Assembly: GCA_963733915.1 (NCBI GenBank)
Contig: CAVTEP010000001.1
Span: forward strand, 1-64,000
Reading direction: 5' to 3'
Source: Sulfomarinibacter sp963733915
GTDB lineage: Bacteria > Acidobacteriota > Thermoanaerobaculia > Thermoanaerobaculales > Sulfomarinibacteraceae
DNA: 64,000 nt
In this document: positions 29,026 to 37,573 of the stretch, piece by piece
Position numbering within the stretch: the first letter of the stretch is position 1
Layout of the letters: every line of letters starts with the position of its first letter
Program-made: the position numbers and the translations under genes
The notes under the pieces: model-generated
What the model saw: the letters and a program-made list of their open reading frames with translations, nothing else
Databases searched by the model: none
Told to the model about the DNA's origin: nothing

Positions 29026-30002
29026 CCGCGGTCGTGGTGCGCCTCTTTCAACCCGGTGACGAGGTCGCCATCAACGACGGTTTCAACCGCGTCTTCGGCA
29101 AATCGCGGAGCATCGAGGAGTGGGCCTGGAAATACGAGGCGAATGTGGCGCCGGTGCCCATCGTCGCCGCCTGGGACGGTGACCGATTGGCCGCGCACAA
29201 CGGTGGCATCAGGGCCCTTTATCAAGTCGACGGCCGCAGGGTGGGCGCCCTGCAGGGGGTGGACACCCTGTCGCTGGCGGCGGCCGATCGACGGCCCGAT
29301 TGGCGCGAGGCGTGGTACGAGGTCATGGAAGAATTTGCCGCGATCGCTGCGGACCTCGGCGTCGGCCTGCTCTACGGCTTTACTGGCGGGCGTGCCGTCA
29401 GTCACATGGTGGCGCGCGCCCGGTGGGACTCGGTGGAACCGCGTCGCATCCCACTCTTCGTACGGCGACGGCGGTTTCCGGGACGATCTCCGGCGTCGTG
29501 GCTCTTCAAGGCGCGTCTGATCGGTGACCACGAGCCAGCGCTGGACCGACTGTGGGAAAGGGCCGGCCACCGTTACCCGGTGTCAATCGTTCGCGATGCC
29601 GACCACGCACGGCGGCGGTTGAGTTCTCACCCCACCGTGTTCTATCACCGCTGGCTGATCACACCGCGGTGGTCTTCGACGCCGGCGGCCTTTGTCGCCT
29701 TCCGTACCGACGGCGGCGTCTGCCGCTGGGTCGAGCTGGTATGGGACGGCAGACCCGGCTCGCTCGGACTGATCGACCACATGTCGAGAAAACTGGCCGA
29801 CCAGACCGGCGCCGGGCGCGAGGAGCTGTGGTTGGATGGCGATCCGGAAGCCGAGAGGCAATTACGATCCCTTGGTTTCGATGGTGGGCCCGACCCGATC
29901 GGGGTGGTCCGGGTCGTGCGTTTTCTCGACCCGTCGCTGCGCCCGGAATCCTTCGCCCCCGGTCGGGTCTACACGACCATGGCCGATGCAGATCTCGTGT
30001 GA
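29022..30002 (+). CDS. GNAT-like acyltransferase, paralogue 2
   Basis: 326 residues. GTG start overlaps the paralogue 1 stop by 4 bases. Shares blocks with its neighbour: VRLFQPGDEVAINDGF, SIEEWAWKYE, RRIPLFVRRRRF, IVRDADHARRRLSSHPTVFY, WVELVWDGRPGSLGLI and EELWLDGDPEAERQLRSLGF. GVGLLYGFTGGRA is a GNAT-type acetyl-CoA loop candidate in this copy. The duplication inside one operon suggests two acyl transfers to one surface glycan, or a heterodimer. Last gene of the plus-strand unit that starts with the OPT transporter; a repeat region follows. Confidence 0.72.
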   Translation: MTAVVVRLFQPGDEVAINDGFNRVFGKSRSIEEWAWKYEANVAPVPIVAAWDGDRLAAHNGGIRALYQVDGRRVGALQGVDTLSLAAADRRPDWREAWYEVMEEFAAIAADLGVGLLYGFTGGRAVSHMVARARWDSVEPRRIPLFVRRRRFPGRSPASWLFKARLIGDHEPALDRLWERAGHRYPVSIVRDADHARRRLSSHPTVFYHRWLITPRWSSTPAAFVAFRTDGGVCRWVELVWDGRPGSLGLIDHMSRKLADQTGAGREELWLDGDPEAERQLRSLGFDGGPDPIGVVRVVRFLDPSLRPESFAPGRVYTTMADADLV

Positions 30003-30232
30003 GGGGTCAAAGGGAGAAGATTGAAGAGAGAAGAGTCGAGAGGTCTTCAAGGTTGGTCGGACCTTCGTCTCGACTTTTGTCTGGACTTCTTCCAAAAACA
30101 CCTTGTGACGATCTCGCCTCGCGGATTTGCATGAACCGCAACCACAAAGACACAAAGCCACGAAGGATTTCACGAAGATATTCTTCTCTGTGTTTTTCTT
30201 TGTGTCTTTGTGCCTTGGTGGTTGTGACGTTT
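30003..30232. repeat. Imperfect tandem/inverted repeats (CACAAAG type)
   Basis: Two facing blocks, AACCACAAAGACACAAAG near 30138-30156 and CTTTGTGTCTTTGTG near 30202-30217, can pair. A second, weaker pair uses GAAGAGTCGAG / CTCGAC near 30027-30085. It lies between two convergent transcripts (GNAT 2 and GT4) and fits a two-way terminator role. Confidence 0.65.
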
Positions 30233-31246
30233 CTACGGCATCGCGCATCCTTCGTTGCGTAAAGCCTCCTCCAGCCGTGTGACCAGGCCGTGCGGGCTGA
30301 AATCTTCCGCCGCCGCCAGACCGGCGGTGCGCAGCTTACTGCGCAGGTCGCGGTCGGTGAGACGCAGCACCGCCTCGGCGATGGCCTCGGGTTCACCCGG
30401 CGTGAAGCGCAGGGTCGCGTCGATGGGCAGCGCGGCGAGCGAAGGAATGTCGCTGTGTGCTACCGGGACCCCGCAGGCCATGGCCTCGAGGACCGGTAGC
30501 CCGAAGCCCTCCTCGACCGTGGACGGAAACAGGAGCGCATCGATATTGGCGTAGAAGCCGGGCATCTTGACGGTTGGAAGACGGTGTTCGAAGACGTCGA
30601 TCAAGTCGAAGGCACGCTCCTCCTCCGTCATGGTTTCGGTCGACGCGCGGTGAACCTCAATCTCGAGGCCGCGGTCGCGCACCAGGCGCAACCCCGCCAA
30701 TCCTTCGCGGATGCCCTTGACCCGGGCCGAATAGGCGCCGACCAGACCGACGCGGAGCGGAACGGCGTTGGATCGAAAACCGAGCGGGAAGAAGACCCGC
30801 GGATCGATTGCCTCGCCAATGAAGTGGCAGCGGGCCCCGGGATAGAGCTCGGTGAGCATGGCATCCAGGTGGTGGGACACCACCAGTTTCGGGATCGGTT
30901 GGCGATAGGCGGCGTCGATCCGGTCGCGAAGGTCGTCGTACTCGCGGAACAACCCCTCATAGCCCTGGCAAAGATGGAAGACGTGCGGTGATCCGGAGGC
31001 GAGCGCCGGTTCGACGGTGGTGTAGAAGGTGGCGATGGTGATGTCGGCACGGGGGATCGAACCCGGTCCAGCAAGGTCCGAAGAAAACCACGGCACCACC
31101 GGGTGGTGCCAGTCCGGGCGCCGGCCGGGGCCGACGACCCGCGTGATCCAACCGCTGTCCGTCAACCACTCGGCGATCTCGAGCGGCAGGCGGATGCCGC
31201 CGTGAAGCTCCGATGTTGGGAGAACGAACTGCAGGCTCGGAGACAT
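30233..31246 (-). CDS. Family 4 glycosyltransferase
   Basis: 337 residues from the ATG at 31246, two bases after the stop of the radical SAM gene. The GT-B features are an N-terminal LPTSELHGGIRLPLEIAEWL with a Gly-Gly loop, VGLVGAYSARVKGIREGLAG opening the second Rossmann domain, and the GT4 donor-site motif FPSTVEEGFGLPVLEAMACGVPV near residue 260 with its EX7E glutamates. It adds a sugar to a lipid-linked or growing glycan at the cytosolic face. Part of the minus-strand set Wzm-Wzt-radical SAM-GT4, so a job in the exported polysaccharide is likely. Confidence 0.88.
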   Translation of the reverse strand: MSPSLQFVLPTSELHGGIRLPLEIAEWLTDSGWITRVVGPGRRPDWHHPVVPWFSSDLAGPGSIPRADITIATFYTTVEPALASGSPHVFHLCQGYEGLFREYDDLRDRIDAAYRQPIPKLVVSHHLDAMLTELYPGARCHFIGEAIDPRVFFPLGFRSNAVPLRVGLVGAYSARVKGIREGLAGLRLVRDRGLEIEVHRASTETMTEEERAFDLIDVFEHRLPTVKMPGFYANIDALLFPSTVEEGFGLPVLEAMACGVPVAHSDIPSLAALPIDATLRFTPGEPEAIAEAVLRLTDRDLRSKLRTAGLAAAEDFSPHGLVTRLEEALRNEGCAMP

Positions 31247-31248
31247 AT

Positions 31249-32340
31249 TCAATCTCGTGCGATGGCGAAGACGCACTTTCGGCAGATGAACTCGTCGGGA
31301 GCATCCTCCAGACCGTAGGTCATTCGTCGCAGGCGGGCCATCTCCTCGCCCGACATGACTTCGTCGATGGTCTGGGTCTGCAAATCGCCGACGATGTGGT
31401 ACTCGTCATAGTCCTCGCAGCACAGGACGCACTTCCCTTGCGGGTTGATGTGGATGTGCTCGATTGGGCGTGAGCCGAGGTTGCTGCAGCCGCGGAGGCC
31501 TTGGTGCGGTCTGTCGGGTTTGAGGCCGATCGGTAGGTACCCGGCGCGGTCCATGATCTGAAAATCACGGACGACGAAGCGGCTGCCCGCAAAGCGATCG
31601 CGGATCGCCGCCGCGTCGGCGCGGTGTTGATCGTCTTGGTGACCGAGAACGATGAGGTCCATGGTCTCGGCGACCGGTCTGTCTTTGATGTACTCGAGAT
31701 GCTCGAGCACCGTCTGCAGGTGATCCCGTCGTCGTTCCGCCTTGTATCGTTCACGGTCGAGGCTGGAAATGTTGACCGACAGGTAGGCAATCGGACCGAT
31801 CTCGACCAAGGCGTCGGCCTTGTCGGGAGTGAAGGTAGAGGCGTTGGAGAGCACCGCGACGGGAAGGTGGTGCTCCATGAGCGTTCGTACCTGATCCGCG
31901 AATCGTCGGTCGGCGGTAGGTTCGTTGTAGTTGTTGAGAGTCACCGCCTCAATAGTGTCGCGGTAACCCGCAATCTCCTCTACCAGCCGCTCGAAGAGCT
32001 CGGTTGCCATGTACTCTGGCTTCCTGGGCGCCATCGAGACCGGACAGAAGGAGCATGCCTGGGTGCAGACGGTGTGGGTCTCGAGCGACACATACCGCAG
32101 ACGATAGGCGGTCGACAGGTCCTCGCCCTCGGGAATCAGCCAGCGGTCGGCTGCGAGCCTCCCCTGGATCGCGTCGAGGTCCACGACGCTGTCTCCGGAT
32201 TCGATGAGCCGTCGAAGCACCTGGTAGGCGGGATCCTCGTTCGAGATGCCGAGCCCGGTGTGCGGGTTGAGGACGACGTGGTCAAAGAGGTGCAGATATG
32301 GGCTTGCAGACCAGGTGCCGGATTTCGATTCCGCGATCAT
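31249..32340 (-). CDS. Radical SAM/SPASM protein
   Basis: 363 residues. The radical SAM cluster motif is CTQACSFC (CxxxCxxC) near residue 92, in LRYVSLETHTVCTQACSFCP (quoted start to motif). A SPASM-like C-terminus has CSNLGSRPIEHIHINPQGKC, VLCCEDYDEYHIVGDL and FICRKC, enough Cys for auxiliary clusters. A 75-residue N-terminal segment (SPYLHLFDHVVLNPHTGLGI ... RRLIESGDSVVDL) precedes the barrel. SPASM enzymes modify peptides or, in some lineages, sugars and alcohols. Its ATG overlaps the Wzt stop (ATGA) and it sits between Wzt and a GT4, so a sugar-modifying role is as likely as a peptide one. A PqqD-like protein is encoded nearby. Confidence 0.85.
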   Translation of the reverse strand: MIAESKSGTWSASPYLHLFDHVVLNPHTGLGISNEDPAYQVLRRLIESGDSVVDLDAIQGRLAADRWLIPEGEDLSTAYRLRYVSLETHTVCTQACSFCPVSMAPRKPEYMATELFERLVEEIAGYRDTIEAVTLNNYNEPTADRRFADQVRTLMEHHLPVAVLSNASTFTPDKADALVEIGPIAYLSVNISSLDRERYKAERRRDHLQTVLEHLEYIKDRPVAETMDLIVLGHQDDQHRADAAAIRDRFAGSRFVVRDFQIMDRAGYLPIGLKPDRPHQGLRGCSNLGSRPIEHIHINPQGKCVLCCEDYDEYHIVGDLQTQTIDEVMSGEEMARLRRMTYGLEDAPDEFICRKCVFAIARD

Positions 32341-33521
32341 GACCCTTCTCCTCCCTCACGCCACCGGTGCGGAACCGCCACGATCCCAAAAGGGTACTCG
32401 TCGTACTCGACGGTGAAAGCATCCTCGAGAATGCGGGTGTCGTAGATGTGAAGACCGTCCTCGGCGAGCAGGAAGACGTAGAGCTTGAATGTGTTCTTGA
32501 CCAACGGCAGCTCCGGGATCTCGAGTCGGACGCTGTAGTTTCTGCGGCCGGTCCATGGGCCCGCTCCCGAGCGGTGCGAGAGGAATGACGTCACCTCCAC
32601 TTCGTCGGGACGGTTGACACCGACGCCGAGATGAAACGCGATTTCGGGTGAAGCGGCGGCCCATTCGATCTCGAGTTCGAGAGGATCTCCAACATTGTAG
32701 GTCGTGCCGGTCAGCAGACGCACGCCGGTCAGATGAGCCGGCGATGACGCTTCGGCGGTGACCATCTCGGGCTTGTCCTCGCCTCGATCGCCCTTGGCGT
32801 CAAGGTATGCCTCGTAGCGCGGCACCACCTGCTGGGTCGGTCCGAGAGCTTGGCTGCGGCCGTCCTTCATCCACAGCGTCCGCTCGCAGAAAGCGGAGAT
32901 GTAGTACATGGCATGCGAACAGATGAGCAGCGTGCCACCGTTGTCGACATAGCGTTTGAGGCGGACCATGCATTTTTTCTGAAAATATCCGTCGCCCACC
33001 GACAGCGCCTCGTCGATCAGCAGCACATCCGGCTCGACCTGGATCGCGATCGCGAATCCGAGACGCATGACCATGCCGGTCGAGTAGGTCTTGATCGGCC
33101 GGTCGATATAGGCGCCGAGCTCCGAAAACTCGATGATACGCGGGGTGCGCTCGATCACCTGTGCCCGGTCGAGGCCGAACATGGCGGCGTTGAGGACGAT
33201 GTTCTGACGGCCGCTCAGCTCGCCGTGAAACGCCGAGCCGAGCTCGAGGATCGAGGCCACCGTGCCTTTGATTCGCACATCGCCTTCGGTCGGCGCCGTG
33301 ACCCCGGCGAGGATCTTGAGCAGGGTGCTCTTGCCGGCGCCGTTTTCGCCGATGATGCCAAAACCCTCACCTCGAGGCACCTCGAATTCGATCCCCTGGA
33401 GCGCCGGAAAGGGGGTGTGCCGGGGCCGGCGTAGCAGCCCTTCGACGAGGCGGTCCGCGGGGCGCGGGTAGGCCTTGTAGACCTTGTGGAGGCCGCGGAC
33501 AGAGATCACGTGATCGCCCAT
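32337..33521 (-). CDS. Polysaccharide ABC exporter ATPase (Wzt-like)
   Basis: 394 residues from ATG 33521 (GAGG five bases upstream; ATG 33539 is an alternative overlapping the permease). Walker A is GENGAGKST near residue 64, Q/C-loop region SGRQNIVLNAAMFG, signature KTYSTGMVMRLGFAIA and Walker B DVLLIDEALSVGD. The C-terminal 150 residues form a Wzt-type beta domain (LELEIEWAAASPEIAFHLGV, LPLVKNTFKLYVFLLAEDG), which in O-antigen exporters recognises the finished glycan end. It powers export of a lipid-linked polysaccharide with the permease encoded just upstream. Confidence 0.92.
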   Translation of the reverse strand: MGDHVISVRGLHKVYKAYPRPADRLVEGLLRRPRHTPFPALQGIEFEVPRGEGFGIIGENGAGKSTLLKILAGVTAPTEGDVRIKGTVASILELGSAFHGELSGRQNIVLNAAMFGLDRAQVIERTPRIIEFSELGAYIDRPIKTYSTGMVMRLGFAIAIQVEPDVLLIDEALSVGDGYFQKKCMVRLKRYVDNGGTLLICSHAMYYISAFCERTLWMKDGRSQALGPTQQVVPRYEAYLDAKGDRGEDKPEMVTAEASSPAHLTGVRLLTGTTYNVGDPLELEIEWAAASPEIAFHLGVGVNRPDEVEVTSFLSHRSGAGPWTGRRNYSVRLEIPELPLVKNTFKLYVFLLAEDGLHIYDTRILEDAFTVEYDEYPFGIVAVPHRWREGGEGS

Positions 33522-33528
33522 CGCCGCC

Positions 33529-34311
33529 TCAGATTTCATCCGCGAAGACCGGTTTGAGCCGGCGGAAAACGGTGATCCCGACGAGCAGCGCCCCTGCCGC
33601 CGCGACGATCAGGGGTGTCAGCAGGCCGAGAGGTGGAAATTGTCCACCCAGGAGCGCCTCGCGGTAAAGACTGGCCAACGCGGTCAGCGGATTGAGCTCC
33701 AGATAGCCCTTGAAGCGTTCCGGTACCAGGCTCAACGGGTAGACGATCGGGGTCAGGTAGAACCAGCCCTGGAGCAGCATGCCGTTGATCTGGGCGGTGT
33801 CGCGGAAGAAGACGTTGACGGCCGCGGCCAGAAAGCCGATGCCGGCGGTCAGGGCCACCTGCAACGGCACGGCGATCGCCAGCATCCACAGGCCGGACAA
33901 CGAGAGCTGGCCGGTCACGGCCAGCACGACGAGGAACAGCCCGAGCGCAATCGCCTCGTGGAGCAGCGCGGCCAGCACCACCGCCCACACCAGCAGCCCG
34001 GACGGAAACGACATCTTCTTCACCAACGAGGCGTTTTCGGTGATGGCGGTGGTGGCGCGCAGGATCCCCTCCTGCATCGCCATCCACGGCAGCAGACCAC
34101 AGAAGAGAAAGACCGCGAAGTTGTCCGTCCTCTCGCCGATCCCCGGAGACACCTTCATGATCGTGCTGAAGAGAAAGGTAAAAAGGGCCAGGCTCCACAG
34201 CGGCTGCACGAAGGACCACAAGAAGCCCATCACCGAGCCGGCGTAGCGGCCCGTGAAATCGCGGCGCGTGAACTCGCCGAGCAGAAAGAGCGATTGTTGA
34301 ACCGACTTCAT
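33529..34311 (-). CDS. Polysaccharide ABC exporter permease (Wzm-like)
   Basis: 260 residues from the ATG at 34311; the longer open frame upstream is Pro/Arg-rich and non-coding in style. The ABC-2 permease pattern is FTRRDFTGRYAGSVMGFLWS near the start, then six membrane helices including FAVFLFCGLLPWMAMQEGIL, and the late NVFFRDTAQINGMLLQGWFYLTPIVYPLS typical of Wzm/TagG (quoted in part). With the Wzt-like ATPase it exports a polyprenyl-linked polysaccharide across the inner membrane. First gene of the minus-strand polysaccharide operon, divergent from the YfhO-like gene. Confidence 0.92.
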   Translation of the reverse strand: MKSVQQSLFLLGEFTRRDFTGRYAGSVMGFLWSFVQPLWSLALFTFLFSTIMKVSPGIGERTDNFAVFLFCGLLPWMAMQEGILRATTAITENASLVKKMSFPSGLLVWAVVLAALLHEAIALGLFLVVLAVTGQLSLSGLWMLAIAVPLQVALTAGIGFLAAAVNVFFRDTAQINGMLLQGWFYLTPIVYPLSLVPERFKGYLELNPLTALASLYREALLGGQFPPLGLLTPLIVAAAGALLVGITVFRRLKPVFADEI

Positions 34312-34470
34312 CTGTAAATCGGGCAAGAGGCCCGCATCGGGGGAGTTTAGCAGCCCCGTGCCCGCGGCCGGCCTCGCCTGCGGAGGTATACGGCCGCTGC
34401 GGAGGCATCGTCGGCAGGAGACAGCGAGCGAGGCTTGACGAGGCAGGGCGCACCGACCACACTCGCTCCA

Positions 34471-36681
34471 ATGTCGCTCTTTGTCTGGACCGTGCTTCCG
34501 CTGGTACTCGTCCACCTGTGGTGGTTTCGGCGGTGGCGGCGGGTCTTTCGTTTTCAGCTCCTCCTGGATGTGATTCTGGCCGTCGTCATGGGTCCCGCGT
34601 TCTGGGTCGTGGGCGATCTCAACCCGATCAGCGGCATCAAGGGCTCGGCACCGTTTCGCCATACCGTGTGGTCACCCCACACCGGTTTCCAACCCACCCA
34701 GGGTGATCTGGTCTTTCAGTTTCATCCGTGGTGGGAGGAAGCCGGGCGCCACCTTCGTCGAGCTGAACTCCCCAGCGTTCAACCCGGGGTCGGTGGGGGG
34801 CTGCCGCTGCTGGCCAATGGCCAGACCGGGCTGTGGGCGCCGATGATGGCGCCGGTGTGGATACACGGGCCCGAACGGGGCACCACCATCATGGCCTTTT
34901 GGAAGCTCGAGCTGGCAGGGCTCGGCGCCTTCCTGTTCCTGGCCAGGGTGTGGCGGCTGCGTTGGACGGCTGCCGCGGTCGGCGGTATCTCCTGGGCCGG
35001 GGCGCCCTACCTCGTCGGCTGGCTGTTGGTGCCGTTGGCATGGGTGGCGGCGGCCTTGCCGTGGGCCTGGTGGGCCGCCTGGTGGGTCGGGCGCCGGCGG
35101 ACGCGATTGCGGGGCGCCGTCCTCATCGGGCTCGCCTTTGGCTGGCTGATGGGTGCGGGGCTCCACCCCGAGACCGCATCGATCGTTTGCGGCTCCGCCC
35201 TCCTCGCGGCCCTCATCCTGCACCCGAGGCGGTGGTCGCGCGCGGCTGCGGTGGCGTGTGTCGGCGGTCTGACGGCTCTGATTCTGTCGTGGCCCACGGT
35301 TGGCTATATCTCGGCCTCCTCCCGAGCCGCCATCGGGGCGCACGGCGAGGCCAACCGCGAGGGACTCCCGTGGTCGATCCAAAGGGACCTGGTGCGGCAG
35401 ATCGTGGTCCCGGCCGCCATGGGTCATCCCGGGCGTGGCGACTGGCGCCCGCAGTATCCGCAGGCGCCCGGAGCGGCCGGGGTTGGAGGTGCGGTGCTGG
35501 CGTTGGTCATGGCGGGCCGGATCCGGCGCCGCTACCGGCGCCTGGCGGTTGCGGCCGCGGCTTCCGCGACCCTTGGCCTCGTGCTCCTGGTCCGCATCCC
35601 GCCCTTCGACGCCCTTCTGGTTCGCATCCCTCCGCTCGACCAGATGACGGTGCCCCGTTTCGGGGTCCTCATCCCGTGGGGCGTGGTCGTGCTCGCGGCC
35701 TTGGCACTCGACGGCGCTCTCCGGGGATGGGGCCGGTCGCCGGCAGCGCGTCTGGCGCCGGCGGTCGTGGTTGCGGCCATCGCCGTTGCGGCGGCACCGT
35801 GGTCGCTTGCGCCCACCGACACGGCCCTGGTCGCGCTGACGGTGGCGATGGCGGTTGCGGTCGGACTGCTGCGGCGATGGCGGATCGTGCCCTGGATGGT
35901 GACGGCCGAGCTCGCCCTGCTGGCGGTCGGGATCAACCCGGTCGCGAGCAGCGCCGACCGCCTGCCGGAGCCGCCGCTGGTCGAACGCCTGCGCGCGATG
36001 GAGGCGGTGACCCCGTGCCGGATCATCGGTCTTGATCACGCTCTGCAACCGAATCTCGCCTCCCGCTACGGGCTGCGCGACCTGCGCGCCTCGGATCCCC
36101 TGCGCCCGGAGCCCTTCGCACGCCTGATGGGAGTCTTTGGCGAGCCGGTCACCATCCTCGGCGGTCCGCTCAGGCGGGCGCCGGCCGGTCTGTGCGGCGC
36201 GTGGGGGGTCGGACTGGCGGTGGCGCCGCCGGAACGCGAGCTTCCCGGGTGGCGGCGGGAGTATGGCGACCGGGACGGAGCCATCTGGTCGAACCCCTTG
36301 TTGCTGCCCGAGGTGCGGGTGGTTGGACGGGTGTACCCGGAGCCCGGCGACGCGTTGACCCTGCTCGAGATCGTCGAGGTCATGGATTTCGAAACCACGG
36401 CCCTGGTCGCCGGGGGCACGGCGTCCGTTGATGCCGGAAGCACGAGCCTCGATCTGTGGAGCCGGACGCCTGATTACCTCGAGGCGTCGATCGAGTGCGA
36501 CGGCCCCTGTCTGGTGGTCGTCGCCCAGCCGTGGGCGCCCGGATGGCAGGCGTTTGTCGATGACCGCGTGGTTCCGCTGGTGCGGACAAACATCGCCGGC
36601 CTCGGAATCGTGGCGCCGGCCGGACGCCACACCGTCGGGCTCTCCTACCACCCCTGGCAGTGGCGGGCTGGGGTACCCTGA
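34471..36681 (+). CDS. YfhO-like polytopic membrane protein
   Basis: 736 residues from ATG 34471. About 12 hydrophobic helices fill residues 1-490; the last 220 residues are soluble and beta-rich (LSYHPW at the end, PGWQAFVDDRVVPLVRTNIA just before). This layout matches the YfhO/glycosyltransferase GT-C-like family: multi-helix GT-C core with a periplasmic tail carrying the WAPGWQAFVDD-type motif. Such proteins add sugars from polyprenyl-phosphate donors at the outer face of the membrane. The next gene encodes a polyprenol-phosphate sugar synthase-like GT2 whose ATG overlaps this stop by one base, giving a plausible donor-maker/transferase pair. Confidence 0.8.
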   Translation: MSLFVWTVLPLVLVHLWWFRRWRRVFRFQLLLDVILAVVMGPAFWVVGDLNPISGIKGSAPFRHTVWSPHTGFQPTQGDLVFQFHPWWEEAGRHLRRAELPSVQPGVGGGLPLLANGQTGLWAPMMAPVWIHGPERGTTIMAFWKLELAGLGAFLFLARVWRLRWTAAAVGGISWAGAPYLVGWLLVPLAWVAAALPWAWWAAWWVGRRRTRLRGAVLIGLAFGWLMGAGLHPETASIVCGSALLAALILHPRRWSRAAAVACVGGLTALILSWPTVGYISASSRAAIGAHGEANREGLPWSIQRDLVRQIVVPAAMGHPGRGDWRPQYPQAPGAAGVGGAVLALVMAGRIRRRYRRLAVAAAASATLGLVLLVRIPPFDALLVRIPPLDQMTVPRFGVLIPWGVVVLAALALDGALRGWGRSPAARLAPAVVVAAIAVAAAPWSLAPTDTALVALTVAMAVAVGLLRRWRIVPWMVTAELALLAVGINPVASSADRLPEPPLVERLRAMEAVTPCRIIGLDHALQPNLASRYGLRDLRASDPLRPEPFARLMGVFGEPVTILGGPLRRAPAGLCGAWGVGLAVAPPERELPGWRREYGDRDGAIWSNPLLLPEVRVVGRVYPEPGDALTLLEIVEVMDFETTALVAGGTASVDAGSTSLDLWSRTPDYLEASIECDGPCLVVVAQPWAPGWQAFVDDRVVPLVRTNIAGLGIVAPAGRHTVGLSYHPWQWRAGVP

Positions 36682-37418
36682 TGGGCATGGAGACGACCAA
36701 CGAGCAGGCGATCGATCTCTCGGTGGTGGTGCCGGTCTACAACGAAATCGACAACATCGGCCAGCTCCTCGAGCGGGTACGGGCGACCCTCGACGAGACC
36801 GGTCTCGGCTGGGAACTGTTGGCGGTGGACGACGGCTCCAGTGACGGCTCCGGCGAGCGACTGGAGGAGCTGGCGCGAGACGAGGAGCGCATGCGGGTAT
36901 TGCACTTCGTCGCCAATTGCGGCCAGTCGGCGGGCCTCGACGCCGGCTTCAAATCCGCACGGGGCCGGTTGGTCGCGATCCTTGACGCCGACCTCCAGAC
37001 CTACCCGGAGGACCTTCCCAAACTGATCGAGATCCTCGAAACCGAAGGGGTCGACGCGGTGGTCGGCATCCGGGCAGAGCGCCATGACTCGGGCTGGAAA
37101 CGATTCAGCTCGCGCTTTGCCAACGGCGTCCGAAACCGGCTCACCCGCGAGGACATCACCGACACGGGCTGTCCCATCAAGGTCTTCCGGGCCGAGGCCA
37201 TCCGCTCGATCAAGATCTTCACCGGCATGCACCGCTTTCTGCCCACCCTGCTGCGGATGGAGGGCTTCACCGTCCGCCAGGTGCCGGTGCGCCACACCGA
37301 ACGGACCGCGGGGACGAGCAAGTACGGCACCTGGGACCGCGCCTTCTCCGGCCTCCGCGACGCCCTCGCCGTGCGCTGGATGCAGGACCGCCGCATGAAG
37401 TGGAAGCTGCGTACCTGA
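36681..37418 (+). CDS. Polyprenyl-phosphate glycosyltransferase-like GT2
   Basis: 245 residues. GT-A motifs are LSVVVPVYNEIDNIGQLLER near residue 13, ELLAVDDGSSDGSGERLEEL near 44, NCGQSAGLDAGFKSARGR and the metal site AILDADLQTYPEDLPKLIE. The C-terminal half has DTGCPIKVFRAEAIR and VRHTERTAGTSKYG, as in dolichol-phosphate mannose synthase and ArnC-type enzymes, but no membrane helices follow. It should make a polyprenyl-phosphate sugar used as donor by the YfhO-like protein. TGATG overlap shows coupling. Confidence 0.88.
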   Translation: MGMETTNEQAIDLSVVVPVYNEIDNIGQLLERVRATLDETGLGWELLAVDDGSSDGSGERLEELARDEERMRVLHFVANCGQSAGLDAGFKSARGRLVAILDADLQTYPEDLPKLIEILETEGVDAVVGIRAERHDSGWKRFSSRFANGVRNRLTREDITDTGCPIKVFRAEAIRSIKIFTGMHRFLPTLLRMEGFTVRQVPVRHTERTAGTSKYGTWDRAFSGLRDALAVRWMQDRRMKWKLRT

Positions 37419-37450
37419 TCCCGTGCCCGTCTCCGTCTCCGTGCCCGAAT

Positions 37451-37573
37451 AGCCCGCCCGCCGCGGTCTGACGACCGCGGCACGCGTCCTCGATCCTCCG
37501 TTCCTCCGAGAGCAGGCTCTCGTCGGTTCCGTCGGATCTCGTCCGCTGTGCGCCTGCGGCGCACGCGCGGGCT
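37451..37573. mobile_element. Dispersed GC-rich element, copy A
   Basis: 123 bases bounded by AGCCCGC (37451-37457) and its inverse GCGGGCT (37567-37573). The core shares many blocks with 62681-62795: CGCGGCACGCGT, CTCGATCCT, TCCGAGAGCA, CTCGTCGG, CGGATCTCG and GCGCCTGCGGCGC in the same order. Non-coding, rich in small palindromes. Looks like a miniature mobile element or repeated regulatory RNA locus. Confidence 0.6.

Noticed and set aside
34672..36651. 659-codon minus-strand frame
   Set aside because: Arg/Gly/Pro/His-rich composition typical of high-GC antisense; the plus-strand YfhO-like protein has clear helices and coupling.
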